This document shows, in pieces, positions 30,194-39,509 of a stretch of DNA of 64,000 bases. Every line of letters starts with the position of its first letter. The first letter of the stretch is position 1. The stretch is from Stutzerimonas stutzeri (lineage in GTDB: Bacteria > Pseudomonadota > Gammaproteobacteria > Pseudomonadales > Pseudomonadaceae), in assembly GCF_002909485.1 (NCBI RefSeq), contig NZ_PPXG01000009.1, forward strand, positions 146,225-210,224, given 5' to 3'. A program made the translations under genes and the position numbers. The notes under the pieces were generated by a model, which was given only the letters and a program-made list of their open reading frames with translations, was not told the DNA's origin and made no database searches.

Positions 30194-31249
30194 TCAGGCC
30201 GCCTTCAGGGTGGCCATGTCGATGACGAAGCGATACTTCACGTCGCTCTTGAGCATGCGTTCATAGGCTTCGTTGATGTCCTGCATGCGGATCATCTCGA
30301 TGTCCGAGACGATGCCGTGCTCGGCGCAGAAATCGAGCATCTCCTGGGTCTCGGCGATGCCGCCGATCAGCGAGCCGGCAATGCGGCGGCGCTTGAAGAT
30401 CAGGCCGAACACGCTCGGCGAGGGGTGCGGCGAAGCCGGTGCGCCGACCAGGGTCATGGTGGCGTCGCGTTTGAGCAGATTGACGAACGCGTCGAGGTTA
30501 TGTGGTGCGGCGACGGTGTTGAGGATGAAGTCGAAGCTGTTGACGTGCGCAGCCATCTCCTCCTTGTTCTTCGATACCACCACTTCCGACGCGCCGAGGC
30601 GCAGGGCATCTTCCCGCTTGTCCGGGGAGGTGGTGAACAGCACGACCTTGGCACCCATGGCATTGGCGATCTTCACCGCCATGTGGCCGAGACCACCGAG
30701 GCCGACCACGCCGACCTTCTGACCTGGGCCGACCTTCCACTGGCGCAGCGGCGAGTAGGTGGTGATGCCCGCACAAAGCAGCGGCGCGACGGCGGCCAGG
30801 TTGTCGGTGTGGTTGATGCGCAGAACGTACTTTTCGTCCACCACGATATTGTCGGAATAGCCACCGAGGGTGTTCTCGCCACCGCCGAAGGCGGGGCCGT
30901 TGTAGGTGCCGACGAAACCGTTCTCGCAATACTGCTCCAGGCCCTCGCCGCAGGACGAGCAAGTGCGGCAGCTGTCGACCAGGCAGCCGACGCCGGCGAT
31001 ATCGCCCGCCTTGAACGTGCTGACGTTCGCGCCGACCGCGCTCACGCGGCCGACGATCTCGTGGCCGGGCACCGAGGGATACAGGGTGTTGTTCCACTCG
31101 TTGCGTGCGGTGTGCAGGTCCGAATGGCAGACGCCGCAGAAGAGAATCTCGATCTGCACATCGTTCGGTCCTACTTCTCGACGCGAAAACGAGTAGGGGG
31201 CGAGCGGGGCGCTCGGGTCGAGGGCGGCGTAACCGATGCTGTTGCTCAT
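30194..31249 (-). CDS. Zinc-dependent NAD(P) alcohol dehydrogenase (YahK/CAD-like)
   Basis: This 351-residue medium-chain dehydrogenase oxidises alcohols or, more likely in the cell, reduces aldehydes with NADPH. The catalytic zinc site shows CGVCHSDLH and the GHEIVG motif, the structural zinc lobe is CRTCSSCGEGLEQYC, and the nucleotide fold has GLGGLGHMAVKIA. The sequence style is that of YahK and cinnamyl-alcohol dehydrogenase relatives. It is a single gene on the reverse strand with a good GGAGCC ribosome site. Confidence 0.92.
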   Translation of the reverse strand: MSNSIGYAALDPSAPLAPYSFSRREVGPNDVQIEILFCGVCHSDLHTARNEWNNTLYPSVPGHEIVGRVSAVGANVSTFKAGDIAGVGCLVDSCRTCSSCGEGLEQYCENGFVGTYNGPAFGGGENTLGGYSDNIVVDEKYVLRINHTDNLAAVAPLLCAGITTYSPLRQWKVGPGQKVGVVGLGGLGHMAVKIANAMGAKVVLFTTSPDKREDALRLGASEVVVSKNKEEMAAHVNSFDFILNTVAAPHNLDAFVNLLKRDATMTLVGAPASPHPSPSVFGLIFKRRRIAGSLIGGIAETQEMLDFCAEHGIVSDIEMIRMQDINEAYERMLKSDVKYRFVIDMATLKAA

Positions 31250-31461
31250 GACGGCTCCTTATTTTGATCGGGGTTGCAAAGGCCAAGCCTAATGGCGACG
31301 GAGTCAGGAGCGTTTGCACAATCCTGCCGATGGCTGATGTGTTTCTGCCGATTTACCAAGGCTTGGCTGACTGAGTTGGGAGGGTGTTCGGGGATGAACA
31401 GTTCAGTCGATCACCACTCACGGTAGCGACTGGCGACGCGCGGAGAGGGCTGCAGCGATGT

Positions 31462-31485
31462 GCAGGCGCCATCAATGGCGCCTGC
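31462..31485 (-). other. Perfect hairpin downstream of leuA
   Basis: An 11-bp perfect stem (GCAGGCGCCAT / ATGGCGCCTGC) with a 2-base loop lies 63 bases beyond the leuA stop in the 299-base gap between leuA and the dehydrogenase gene. There is no T run, so termination would rest on the stem or on Rho. The rest of that gap shows no gene. Confidence 0.6.
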
Positions 31486-31548
31486 CGGAGGAATAGATGA
31501 TCGTCGTAAGCCGATACCATGGCGGACCCAGCGGCCCGCCGTTCAGGT

Positions 31549-33219
31549 TCAGGCGGCCTGTTCCTGCGCTTCGCGCAAGGCGCGGTTCATGGCGCTGAAC
31601 AGCGCACGGATGCTGGCGGTGGTGATGTTTTCGTCGATGCCGATACCGTGTAGCGGCCGCTCGCCATCCAGACGCACCTCGATGTAGGCCGCAGCCTTGG
31701 CGTTGCTGCCAGCGCCGATGGAGTGCTCGTGGTAGTCCATGATCTCCAGTTTGACCGGCAGCGCGGCGACCAGGGCCTCCAGCGGACCCTTGCCGATGCC
31801 GCGCCAGTGGGCGGTCTCGCCATCGGTTGCCACTTCCACGTCCACTGCGCTGGTACCGTTCTCTTCCTGCAAGCGATGGCCCTTGAGCGTATAGGGCGCG
31901 GTCGCCTGCAGATACTCGGCCTCCAGCAGCGCGTAGATCTGCTTGGCACTCATCTCAAGGCCAAGGCGGTCGGTTTCCTTCTGCACCACCTGGCTGAACT
32001 CGATCTGCATGCGTCGCGGCAGGCTGATGCCGTATTCCTGCTCAAGCAGGAAAGTGATGCCGCCCTTGCCGGACTGGCTGTTGACGCGAATCACCGCCTC
32101 GTAGCTGCGGCCAATGTCGGCTGGATCGATCGGCAGATAGGGCACTTCCCAGATACCGTTCGGGTCCTGCTGAGAGAAGCCCTTGCGGATCGCATCCTGG
32201 TGCGAACCGGAGAACGCGGTATGCACAAGGTCGCCGACATAGGGGTGGCGCGGGTGTACCGGCAGCTGGTTGCATTCCTCGACCACCTTGCGCACTGCAT
32301 CGATATCGGAGAAGTCCAACTGTGGGTCGACGCCCTGGGTGTAGAGGTTCAGCGCCACGGTGACCAAGTCGACGTTGCCCGTGCGCTCGCCATTGCCGAA
32401 CAAGCAGCCTTCGACGCGATCGGCGCCGGCCATCAGGCCCAGCTCGGTGGCGGCTACGCCGGTGCCGCGGTCGTTATGGGTGTGCAGGCTGACCAGCACG
32501 CTGTCGCGACGGTTGACGTGGCGGCAGAACCACTCGATCTGGTCGGCATAGATGTTCGGCGTGGCGGCTTCTACGGTGGCCGGCAGATTGAGGATCAGCT
32601 TCTGCTCGGGCGTCGGCTGGAACACCTCGACCACCGCGTTGCACACCTCGACGGCGAACTCCGGCTCGGTGGAGCTGAAGATTTCCGGCGAATACTCGAA
32701 ACGCCAGGCGGTTTCCGGATTCTGTGCGGCCAGGCGCTTGATGATCTGCGCCGCGCTGACTGCGATATTCACCACACCAGCCTTGTCCTGATTGAAGACG
32801 ATGCGGCGGAAGCTCGGTGCGGTGGCGTTGTAGTAGTGGACGATGGCCTGCTTGGCGCCTTTCAGCGATTCGAACGTGCGGGTAATCAAGTCCTCACGGG
32901 CCTGGGTCAACACCTGGATGGTGACGTCGTCGGGGATGTGCCCGCCTTCGATCAGCTCGCGGACGAAGTCGAAGTCGGTCTGCGAGGCGGAGGGGAAGCC
33001 GACCTCGATCTCTTTGATGCCAACCTGCACCAGCGTCTTGAAGAAACGCATCTTCTTCGCGGCGTCCATCGGCTCGATCAGCGACTGGTTGCCGTCGCGC
33101 AGATCCGAACTCAGCCAGATCGGTGCCTGGGTAATGGTCTTCGACGGCCAGGTACGATCAGGGATGTCGATGGCCGGAAAGGCGCGATATTTTTTCGATG
33201 GATTCTTGAGCATGGTCAT
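31549..33219 (-). CDS. leuA: 2-isopropylmalate synthase
   Basis: LeuA condenses acetyl-CoA with 2-oxoisovalerate in the first committed step of leucine synthesis. The 556-residue protein has the HMGL-like TIM barrel with [36 protein letters not shown] and the FGNGERTGN signature, and a C-terminal regulatory (leucine-binding) domain from about residue 430. It is of the longer type found in Pseudomonas. The ATG giving [14 protein letters not shown] is preferred; an in-frame extension of 23 residues has no homology. The upstream 285 bases hold no recognised leader peptide rich in Leu codons. Confidence 0.97.
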   Translation of the reverse strand: MTMLKNPSKKYRAFPAIDIPDRTWPSKTITQAPIWLSSDLRDGNQSLIEPMDAAKKMRFFKTLVQVGIKEIEVGFPSASQTDFDFVRELIEGGHIPDDVTIQVLTQAREDLITRTFESLKGAKQAIVHYYNATAPSFRRIVFNQDKAGVVNIAVSAAQIIKRLAAQNPETAWRFEYSPEIFSSTEPEFAVEVCNAVVEVFQPTPEQKLILNLPATVEAATPNIYADQIEWFCRHVNRRDSVLVSLHTHNDRGTGVAATELGLMAGADRVEGCLFGNGERTGNVDLVTVALNLYTQGVDPQLDFSDIDAVRKVVEECNQLPVHPRHPYVGDLVHTAFSGSHQDAIRKGFSQQDPNGIWEVPYLPIDPADIGRSYEAVIRVNSQSGKGGITFLLEQEYGISLPRRMQIEFSQVVQKETDRLGLEMSAKQIYALLEAEYLQATAPYTLKGHRLQEENGTSAVDVEVATDGETAHWRGIGKGPLEALVAALPVKLEIMDYHEHSIGAGSNAKAAAYIEVRLDGERPLHGIGIDENITTASIRALFSAMNRALREAQEQAA

Positions 33220-33504
33220 GGTCTTTTCCCAGGCGTAGCTTGAGCAAGCAACTTGTTTGCCCATCATGGGCAGCGGTTTATGGTGCAAAGCTATTGCGTA
33301 TAGGCTATGGCTTGCAAGGCTCGATAAAAAATTGGTGTATTATTGCTGTTTAAATCCTGGCTGGGTGTTTTCTGCTGATTTGGACGCAAAAAGCCAGGCT
33401 TGATTGCTCAGCTGAATTGCGGCCTCATGTCGCAGCGGCCGAGGCGAAACGGCTGTGCGATCATCCAGGCACTCCCGCAGGGTCATGTCACCAAGGACAC
33501 GCCA
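33220..33504. promoter_or_regulatory. Divergent promoter region of leuA and the copper-linked genes
   Basis: This 285-base gap separates divergent genes. Its centre (about 33325-33355) is AT-rich against the window background, as expected for promoters. A loose inverted repeat (TCCTGGCT near 33356 and AGCCAGGC near 33392) flanks a 28-base loop. No clear -35/-10 pair, copper box or leader peptide was identified by eye. Confidence 0.4.
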
Positions 33505-33888
33505 GTGACACGCAAACGGCTATCGACAACGAGCATCTGGCTTGGCCTGTTCGCCATGCTGATGATCCACGTCGGCCCGTTGTACTCCGCAGTGCAGGCC
33601 GCTCAGGCCGCCCAGGTCAGCGAACATCATCATCACGCCGAGCATGAATCCTCCGCTCACGGTCATCATGGCCGTGCCCGCGCGGGCGAACCCGCCTGGC
33701 TGACGGCGCTCGAACTCTGTGGCTATTGCGAGCTGCTGACGGTTAATCCGCCGCTCAGCCTGGCCGTTCACCTGATCCTGCCGCGCCACCAGCCGGGCTA
33801 TTTCCAGTCTCTTCCCGAGCAACCTCTGCCGCCATCGCTGCGCCGCAGCAGCGGTCATCCTCGCGCTCCCCCGCATTTCCACTGCTGA
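33505..33888 (+). CDS. DUF2946-like His-rich protein upstream of oprC
   Basis: This 127-residue protein has an N-terminal hydrophobic segment (signal or anchor, about 7-30), then a histidine cluster EHHHHAEHESSAHGHHG, a GYCEL motif with cysteine pair context (ELCGYCEL) and a C-terminal PRAPPHFHC. These features match DUF2946 proteins, which are often next to copper genes. The GTG at 33505 is chosen because AAGGA lies seven bases upstream. It precedes the OprC receptor gene by 54 bases, so a role in copper binding or delivery at the envelope is inferred. Confidence 0.8.
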   Translation: MTRKRLSTTSIWLGLFAMLMIHVGPLYSAVQAAQAAQVSEHHHHAEHESSAHGHHGRARAGEPAWLTALELCGYCELLTVNPPLSLAVHLILPRHQPGYFQSLPEQPLPPSLRRSSGHPRAPPHFHC

Positions 33889-33942
33889 TCACCACCAGCC
33901 GCCTCGTTGCGGCCAAAATCACATGCAGAAGTGGAAGTTCTT

Positions 33943-36150
33943 ATGTCCAGCTTTACTCATGGCTGTACGGCGCGTGCGCGCCTGTCTGAGCGTTTTTCGA
34001 TTCAACCGTCCCGTCTTCGTTGGCAATTTGCCCATGCCGCTCTGCTGGGGATGCTCGCCGGCGGCGCGCTGGCGGCCGAAGGCGGCCACGCCGCTCACGC
34101 GGAGCCTGTCGACGCCGTCGAGCTGGCGCCGATGGTCATCACCGGTGTCGGTCAGCAATCCCCACTGACCGTAGTGACCGACCCCAAGATTCCACGCCAG
34201 CCGATGCCGGCCAGCGATGGTGCCGACTACCTGAAGACCATCCCCGGCTTCTCCGCTGTGCGTAATGGTGGGGTGAACGGCGATCCGGTGTTCCGTGGCA
34301 TGTTCGGCTCGCGGCTCAAGCTGCTCTCCAACGGCGGCGAAATGCTCGGCGCCTGCCCCAACCGCATGGATTCGCCCAGCTCGTACATCAGTCCGGATAC
34401 CTTCGACAAGCTGACGGTCATCAAAGGCCCGCAGAGCGTACTCTGGGGGCCTGGCGCGTCGGCTGCTACCGTGCTCTTCGAGCGCGAGCCGGAGCAATTC
34501 AGCGAGCCTGATTACCGCATCAACGGCAGTCTGCTGACCGCATCCAACGGTCGCTTCGACCGCAATCTGGATGCCGCCGCTGGCAACGCTCAGGGCTACG
34601 CACGGCTCATGGCCAACAGCTCCCAGGCCGATGATTACGCCGACGGCAATGGCAACACCGTGCCGTCGCGCTACGACAAGTGGAACACTGACGTGGCGCT
34701 GGGCTGGACGCCCGACGAGGACACTCTGGTCGAACTCACCGCAGGTCGTGGTGACGGCTTCGCACGCTATGCCGGGCGCGGCATGGACGGCAGCCAGTTC
34801 CAGCGCGAAAGCCTGGGCCTGCGTTTCAAGAAGACCAATATCGGCGAGACGTTCTATGGGCTGGAGGCGCAGGTCTACTACAACTACGCCGACCACATCA
34901 TGGACAACTACAGCCTGCGTGATTTTGTGCCGACATCGATGATGACCCAGCGGACCTTGTCGCGCGTCGATCGTCGAACGCTCGGCGGCCGGCTGGTCGG
35001 CACCTGGCAGTGGACGGACGCCGAACTCAAGGCTGGCGTCGATGCGCAGCGCAGCGAGCACCGCAAGGTCATGGACCCGAACCTGCACGTCAACCAGATG
35101 GTCGCTGCGGCAGGAAGCGACGCGCTGCCCTGGGTGCCGGACGCCATGCTGCACAGTTATGGCATCTTCGGCGAACTGACCTGGCAGCTCAGCGAGCGCG
35201 AGAAGCTCATCGGCGGCCTGCGCCTGGATCTGCACGAAGCCACCGACGAGCGCGATTTCTTCCGCAGCCATCACCCGACTCTGAAAAACATGATGGGCAT
35301 GCCCATCAGTCAGGACTGGGACAACCCGACCCAGGGCGAAACCCGTCGCGACACGCTCTACAGCGGCTTCGTGCGCTATGAGGAGGAACTCGTCAGCCTG
35401 CCGGCAACCTGGTATGCCGGCCTCGGCCATGCCGAGCGCTTCCCCGACTACTGGGAGCTGTTCGTTTCCAATCCGGGACCTGTCGGCACCGTGCAGCCAT
35501 TCGACTCGGTGCGGCCAGAGAAGACCACGCAGCTGGACGTCGGCCTGCAATACGCCAAGGGACCACTGGAGGCCTGGGTTTCGGCCTATGCCGGGCTGGT
35601 CGAAGACTACATCCTGTTCAGCTATGTGCCCGGGGTAATGCCCGGCATGCTCCGTGCTGATGTCAGCAACACCGACGCCACCATTGCCGGTGCCGAAATG
35701 GGTGCAAGTTATCGGTTCAGCGGCAACTGGAAGGGCGATGCGAGCCTGGCCTATGCCTGGGGCAAGAACCGCAGCGACGATCGCGCCATGCCGCAGATCC
35801 CGCCGCTGGAAGGGCGCCTTGGTCTGACTTACGAGCGTGACAACTGGAGCACCAGTGGTCTCTGGCGCGTTGTCGCCTCGCAGGGACGTGTTGCCGAGAA
35901 CCAGGGCACCGTGGTGGGCAAGGACTTCGACGAGAGTGCGGGCTTCGGCGTGCTGGCGGTCAACGGTGCCTACCGGCTGAACAAGAACTTCAAGCTCAGC
36001 ACGGGCGTCGACAACCTGCTGGACAAGGCCTACAGCGAGCACCTCAATCTAGCCGGCAGCGCGGGCTTCGCCGATTACGGCCTCGAGCCCACCAGTCGCG
36101 TAAACGAACCGGGCCGTACCTACTGGGCGCGGGTTGACATGAGCTTCTGA
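33943..36150 (+). CDS. oprC: TonB-dependent copper receptor OprC
   Basis: OprC is a TonB-dependent outer-membrane receptor that imports copper. The 735-residue protein has a long N-region and signal ending at about ALA-44, a plug domain with GADYLKTIPGFSAVRNGGVNG and a Met-containing GGEMLGACPNRMDSPSSYIS stretch, the region near the copper site described for P. aeruginosa OprC, and a 22-strand barrel ending in aromatic YWARVDMSF. The ATG at 33943 follows GTGGAAG. It pairs with the His-rich DUF2946-like gene just upstream. Confidence 0.93.
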   Translation: MSSFTHGCTARARLSERFSIQPSRLRWQFAHAALLGMLAGGALAAEGGHAAHAEPVDAVELAPMVITGVGQQSPLTVVTDPKIPRQPMPASDGADYLKTIPGFSAVRNGGVNGDPVFRGMFGSRLKLLSNGGEMLGACPNRMDSPSSYISPDTFDKLTVIKGPQSVLWGPGASAATVLFEREPEQFSEPDYRINGSLLTASNGRFDRNLDAAAGNAQGYARLMANSSQADDYADGNGNTVPSRYDKWNTDVALGWTPDEDTLVELTAGRGDGFARYAGRGMDGSQFQRESLGLRFKKTNIGETFYGLEAQVYYNYADHIMDNYSLRDFVPTSMMTQRTLSRVDRRTLGGRLVGTWQWTDAELKAGVDAQRSEHRKVMDPNLHVNQMVAAAGSDALPWVPDAMLHSYGIFGELTWQLSEREKLIGGLRLDLHEATDERDFFRSHHPTLKNMMGMPISQDWDNPTQGETRRDTLYSGFVRYEEELVSLPATWYAGLGHAERFPDYWELFVSNPGPVGTVQPFDSVRPEKTTQLDVGLQYAKGPLEAWVSAYAGLVEDYILFSYVPGVMPGMLRADVSNTDATIAGAEMGASYRFSGNWKGDASLAYAWGKNRSDDRAMPQIPPLEGRLGLTYERDNWSTSGLWRVVASQGRVAENQGTVVGKDFDESAGFGVLAVNGAYRLNKNFKLSTGVDNLLDKAYSEHLNLAGSAGFADYGLEPTSRVNEPGRTYWARVDMSF

Positions 36151-36195
36151 ACGAAACAATGGCGGTATAGGAGCGAGGATTTCCTCGCTCCGGAC

Positions 36196-36314
36196 GTAGG
36201 TTGGCGCTGAGGCGCGGGGCGCGGTGGTGTGGCTCGCGGTGCTGGCGTCAGGGACGACGCATGGGCAGTGCTCAAAGCTGCACCAGCTGCTTCGTGCCTC
36301 AGCGCCAACCTACG
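36196..36314. repeat. REP-like inverted repeat pair
   Basis: GTAGGTTGGCGCTGAGGC at 36196-36213 recurs as its exact reverse complement GCCTCAGCGCCAACCTAC at 36297-36314, 83 bases apart. The spacer has no gene. The layout resembles paired REP/RAYT-type elements of pseudomonads and lies between convergent genes oprC and the MscS-type channel, where such elements usually sit and may help end transcription. Confidence 0.75.
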
Positions 36315-36404
36315 ATTAGGCTTCTGCGATAGCCGTCATTGGCGACGAGTTGCGACGGCTTGAATCGTTAGCCCGCACAACTTCGCTTCCGCGCCAATCT
36401 TCCA

Positions 36405-37721
36405 CTACCTCCGCTCGACTGCGCCCGAGCTCTCGCCATCGCCTTGCGCTGGATGTTCTTCCGCGGGTGCAAGTGCCGGTGCGCCGCGCTGGCCCAGCGA
36501 CTCACCCCAATTACGCATGTCAGCGCCGCTTGGGTGTTGGAACACGCGCAGACCAAACTCAGGCAGGATCGCCAGCAGATGGTCGAAAATATCCGACTGA
36601 ATCGCCTCGTACTGTGTCCAGGCCACCGTGTTAGTGAAACAGTAGATCTCCAATGGCAGGCCATCGGCGGTCGGGCTCATCTGCCTTACGATCAGCGTCA
36701 TGTGCTGGTGCACGCCGGGGTGTGCGCGCAGGTAGCGTTCAACATATGCCCTAAAACTGCCGATGTTGGTAATGCGCCGCGTGTTGACCGGCTCCTTGCC
36801 ACGTTCTTCGAGTTTGGCATTCCACTCGTCGATTTCGTGGCGCTTATTGGTGAGGTATTCATCCAGCAGATTGAAACGGTGCAGATGCTTGCACTCATCC
36901 TCGCTTAGAAAATGCACGCTCTGCTGATCCAGATACAGACTGCGCTTGATGCGACGCCCGCCAGATTCCTGCATGCCGCGCCAGTTCTTGAACGAGTCGG
37001 AAATGAAGCGCTTGGTCGGGATGCTGGTGATCGTCTTGTCCCAGTTCTGAATCTTGACGGTATGCAGGGCGATGTCGATCACGTCGCCGTCGGCGTTGAG
37101 CTGCGGCATCTCTACCCAGTCACCGACGCGGATCAGGTCGTTGGAAGTGATCTGCACGCTGGCCACCAGCGAGAGCAGGGTGTCCTGGAAGATCAACATC
37201 AGCACAGCCGCCATGGCGCCGAGGCCCGAGAGCAGGATCAGCGGCGAACGGTCGATCAGGGTGGCGATGATGAGGATGGTGGCGATCGCGTAGATGACGA
37301 TCTTCACCACCTGCAGATAGCCCTTGATCGGGTGCAGGCGCGCGTCCGGTCGGCGTTGGTAGACCACGTTGATGATGTCCAGCACCGCGCCGAGGGCCAG
37401 CGCGATGGTCAGCACGATAAAGCCGCCGCAGACGTTCTGCACCACGGTCACCGCGGCTTCCGGCAGGCCCGGTACGGTCGTCACGCCAAGCGACAGCACC
37501 AGTGCGGGCACGATGTTCGACAACCGCTTGATGATGCCGAAGTCCTGCAGTTTGTTCTCGCGGGTGTGTTGCAGCAGACGGTAAAGGCCGCGCACCAGGA
37601 TGCGCTTGACGATCCAGTTGGACAGCCAGGCGGCGAAGATCAGCGTGGCGCTGGCGAGCAGCGTTTGCAGTTCAGGGTGGGCTCTGAGCCAGTCCAGCCA
37701 GCCGGCCAGATCGTCAGACAT
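36405..37721 (-). CDS. MscS-family mechanosensitive channel (YbdG-like)
   Basis: This 438-residue inner-membrane channel has about five hydrophobic segments in its first half and an MscS beta domain with DTLLSLVASVQITSNDLIRVGDWVEM, followed by a C-terminal cytoplasmic region. The length and the sequence after the pore fit the YbdG/MscM-like branch, which opens in hypo-osmotic shock with small conductance. The ATG at 37721 is preferred because GGAG lies six bases upstream; two ATGs just before it lack a ribosome site. It stands alone on the reverse strand. Confidence 0.9.
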   Translation of the reverse strand: MSDDLAGWLDWLRAHPELQTLLASATLIFAAWLSNWIVKRILVRGLYRLLQHTRENKLQDFGIIKRLSNIVPALVLSLGVTTVPGLPEAAVTVVQNVCGGFIVLTIALALGAVLDIINVVYQRRPDARLHPIKGYLQVVKIVIYAIATILIIATLIDRSPLILLSGLGAMAAVLMLIFQDTLLSLVASVQITSNDLIRVGDWVEMPQLNADGDVIDIALHTVKIQNWDKTITSIPTKRFISDSFKNWRGMQESGGRRIKRSLYLDQQSVHFLSEDECKHLHRFNLLDEYLTNKRHEIDEWNAKLEERGKEPVNTRRITNIGSFRAYVERYLRAHPGVHQHMTLIVRQMSPTADGLPLEIYCFTNTVAWTQYEAIQSDIFDHLLAILPEFGLRVFQHPSGADMRNWGESLGQRGAPALAPAEEHPAQGDGESSGAVERR

Positions 37722-37799
37722 GTGCATCTCCATTGAAAGGTGAGGGCGCGGCCTTGGCAGACCGCCTCGGCCGCAGCCCGGCGTGTCAGTGTGGCTTGG

Positions 37800-38342
37800 T
37801 CAGCGGATAAATTCGCGGCTGATGCTCTTGAACAGCTCGGTGCCGGCGCGTTCCATCCATTCAAAGGCGACCATCTCCCGCGAGACGATGACCGCACCAG
37901 CCTGGCGCATGCGTTCCAGGGCCAGCGCCTTGTCGCTGGCCCGGCGCGAGCTGACGCCTTCTTCCACGACGAACACCTCGTTGCCGCGGATCAACAGGTC
38001 CAGCACTGTCTGCAGCACGCACACATGAGTCTCGCAGCCGCAGATGACGAACTGCCGGCGCTCGCCGCCGGGGCGCTTGAACAGCTCGCCGTCGCCCGCT
38101 GCGGAGAAATGCAGCTTCTCGACAATGGCCGACTCTTCCACGCCGTCGCGCAGGGCAGCAATCGTATGGCCGAGCCCTTTGCTGTACTGCTCTGTCAGCA
38201 GCACCGGCACGCCGACTCGCTGGGCCACTTGCTGCAGCCAGGCGGTGTGCTCGGCCATGGCTTCACTTTCGAGAATTACCGGGAACAGGCGTTCCTGAAT
38301 ATCGATGATAAGCAGGGTGGAATCCGTCGCTTTGATGCGCAT
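37800..38342 (-). CDS. Isochorismatase-family cysteine hydrolase
   Basis: This 180-residue protein has the isochorismatase fold with the triad D14 (LLIIDIQERL), K in VEKLHFSA and the nucleophile cysteine in CGCETHVCVLQTVLDL. It resembles YcaC-type hydrolases, whose substrates are unknown; nicotinamidase or isochorismatase activity is not implied. GAGGAACG precedes the ATG. It follows the M23 peptidase gene on the same strand with 23 bases between, which suggests cotranscription. Confidence 0.88.
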   Translation of the reverse strand: MRIKATDSTLLIIDIQERLFPVILESEAMAEHTAWLQQVAQRVGVPVLLTEQYSKGLGHTIAALRDGVEESAIVEKLHFSAAGDGELFKRPGGERRQFVICGCETHVCVLQTVLDLLIRGNEVFVVEEGVSSRRASDKALALERMRQAGAVIVSREMVAFEWMERAGTELFKSISREFIR

Positions 38343-38365
38343 CGCTGTCGTTCCTCTTGATGTGT

Positions 38366-39190
38366 TCAAGGCTTGTACGCGCCAATGAAAATGGCCGGGT
38401 CGACTCGCGCGTCATTCAGGCTCACGTTCCAATGCAGATGCGGGCCGGTGGCACGCCCGGTCGCACCGACCTTGCCGAGCACCTGGCCGCGCGCCAGCTG
38501 ATCGCCGACTTTTACGCCGATTTCGGATAGATGGCAGAACATGCTGATCAGTCCTTGGCCGTGGTCGACGAAAACCGTTTTGCCATTGAAGAAATAGTCA
38601 CCGGTGAGTATGACCTTGCCTGCCGCCGGTGCCTTGATCGGCGTGCCGGTCTTGGCTGCGAAATCCAGGCCTGAGTGCGGGTTGCGTTCTTCGCCGTTGA
38701 AGAAGCGGCGCAGCCCGAATGGCGAAGACAACGGACCGTTGACCGGGCGATCAAACAGCAGGTTGCTCGGCTGATTGGCGCTGAACTGGCGATAGGCGCG
38801 GTTCTGCTCATCCAGTTCGCGCTCGATGCGCTTGAGGTCTGCCGGATTCGGATTGACCTGGCGCTGGTTCTTCAGCGTGATGTGCTGCGCTCGATAGTCG
38901 CGGCTCTCGACCTGGAAGGTTTGGGGACGACCATCGATCTCCAGCTGCTGCGCGCCCGGCTTCACCGACAGCGGGATGCCGACGATGGCGATCCAGCGTT
39001 TGCCATCCTCGCGCACCACCAGTGTTGGCTTGCCCTGGTAGTGCGTCTGTGGCGCGGCAGGGCCATCGCCTACTTCGATCACGGCGACGCCACCGGGCAC
39101 GGGTTTGTTGAGCAGGCGGGTGATGAAGCCTTCGGCATGGGCGGGAAGGGCAAGTGCGAGGCAGAGCAGCAGGGTGAGGAGGCGTGGCAT
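38366..39190 (-). CDS. M23-family peptidoglycan endopeptidase
   Basis: This 274-residue exported protein has a signal peptide (cleavage after AHA at about 18), a beta-rich N-terminal domain (about 30-105) and a C-terminal LytM/M23 metallopeptidase domain. Zinc ligands H172 and D176 (HSGLDFAA) and the HLH motif at 251-253 (GPHLHWNV) are intact, so it should be active on peptidoglycan cross-bridges in the periplasm. The 319 bases upstream carry a 7-bp tandem repeat. Confidence 0.93.
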   Translation of the reverse strand: MPRLLTLLLCLALALPAHAEGFITRLLNKPVPGGVAVIEVGDGPAAPQTHYQGKPTLVVREDGKRWIAIVGIPLSVKPGAQQLEIDGRPQTFQVESRDYRAQHITLKNQRQVNPNPADLKRIERELDEQNRAYRQFSANQPSNLLFDRPVNGPLSSPFGLRRFFNGEERNPHSGLDFAAKTGTPIKAPAAGKVILTGDYFFNGKTVFVDHGQGLISMFCHLSEIGVKVGDQLARGQVLGKVGATGRATGPHLHWNVSLNDARVDPAIFIGAYKP

Positions 39191-39436
39191 GGATGGGTCC
39201 GCTGAGAGAAACGGCCCATCCTCGCGTAAACATCGGCGAAGAGAAAGAGGCGGTGCCTTGCGGGTTGTATAGCGGGCGTCGACGTTTGCCTCTTGCTGGT
39301 CGGTGTGCCGGCGGCCGCGGGTAGCATTTGAGATCAGGTAGTCGGGCTGCATTTTCCGCCCTTACGTGGGAGGCGCGCCCTCGCGGCGAAGCTTTCAAGC
39401 AGCCATGGATCGGCGGCAGTACGTGCAGGCTTGTGT

Positions 39437-39499
39437 CACCAAGCACCAAGCACCAAGCACCAAGCACCAAGCACCAAGCACCAAGCACCAAGCACCCAG
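39437..39499. repeat. Heptanucleotide tandem repeat (CACCAAG)n
   Basis: Eight perfect head-to-tail copies of the 7-base unit CACCAAG run from 39437 to 39492, followed by a ninth copy with one change (CACCCAG). The array lies in the 319-base gap between the xseA stop (10 bases away) and the start of the M23 peptidase, both on the reverse strand. Nothing else is evident in that gap. Because 7 is not a multiple of 3 and the array is pure, copy number may vary. Confidence 0.95.
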
Positions 39500-39509
39500 C
39501 TATACGGCT

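Noticed and set aside
31723..33243. A 506-residue open frame antisense to leuA
   Set aside because: It mirrors the coding pattern of leuA and has no homology or ribosome site; it is a shadow frame.
33919..36042. A 707-residue open frame antisense to oprC
   Set aside because: It lies entirely opposite a well-supported TonB receptor gene; high GC content keeps the antisense frame open, and the product shows no domain.
36912..37736. A 274-residue forward frame opposite the MscS-type channel
   Set aside because: It overlaps the channel gene completely and is low-complexity (rich in H, D, Q and V), as expected for an antisense shadow.
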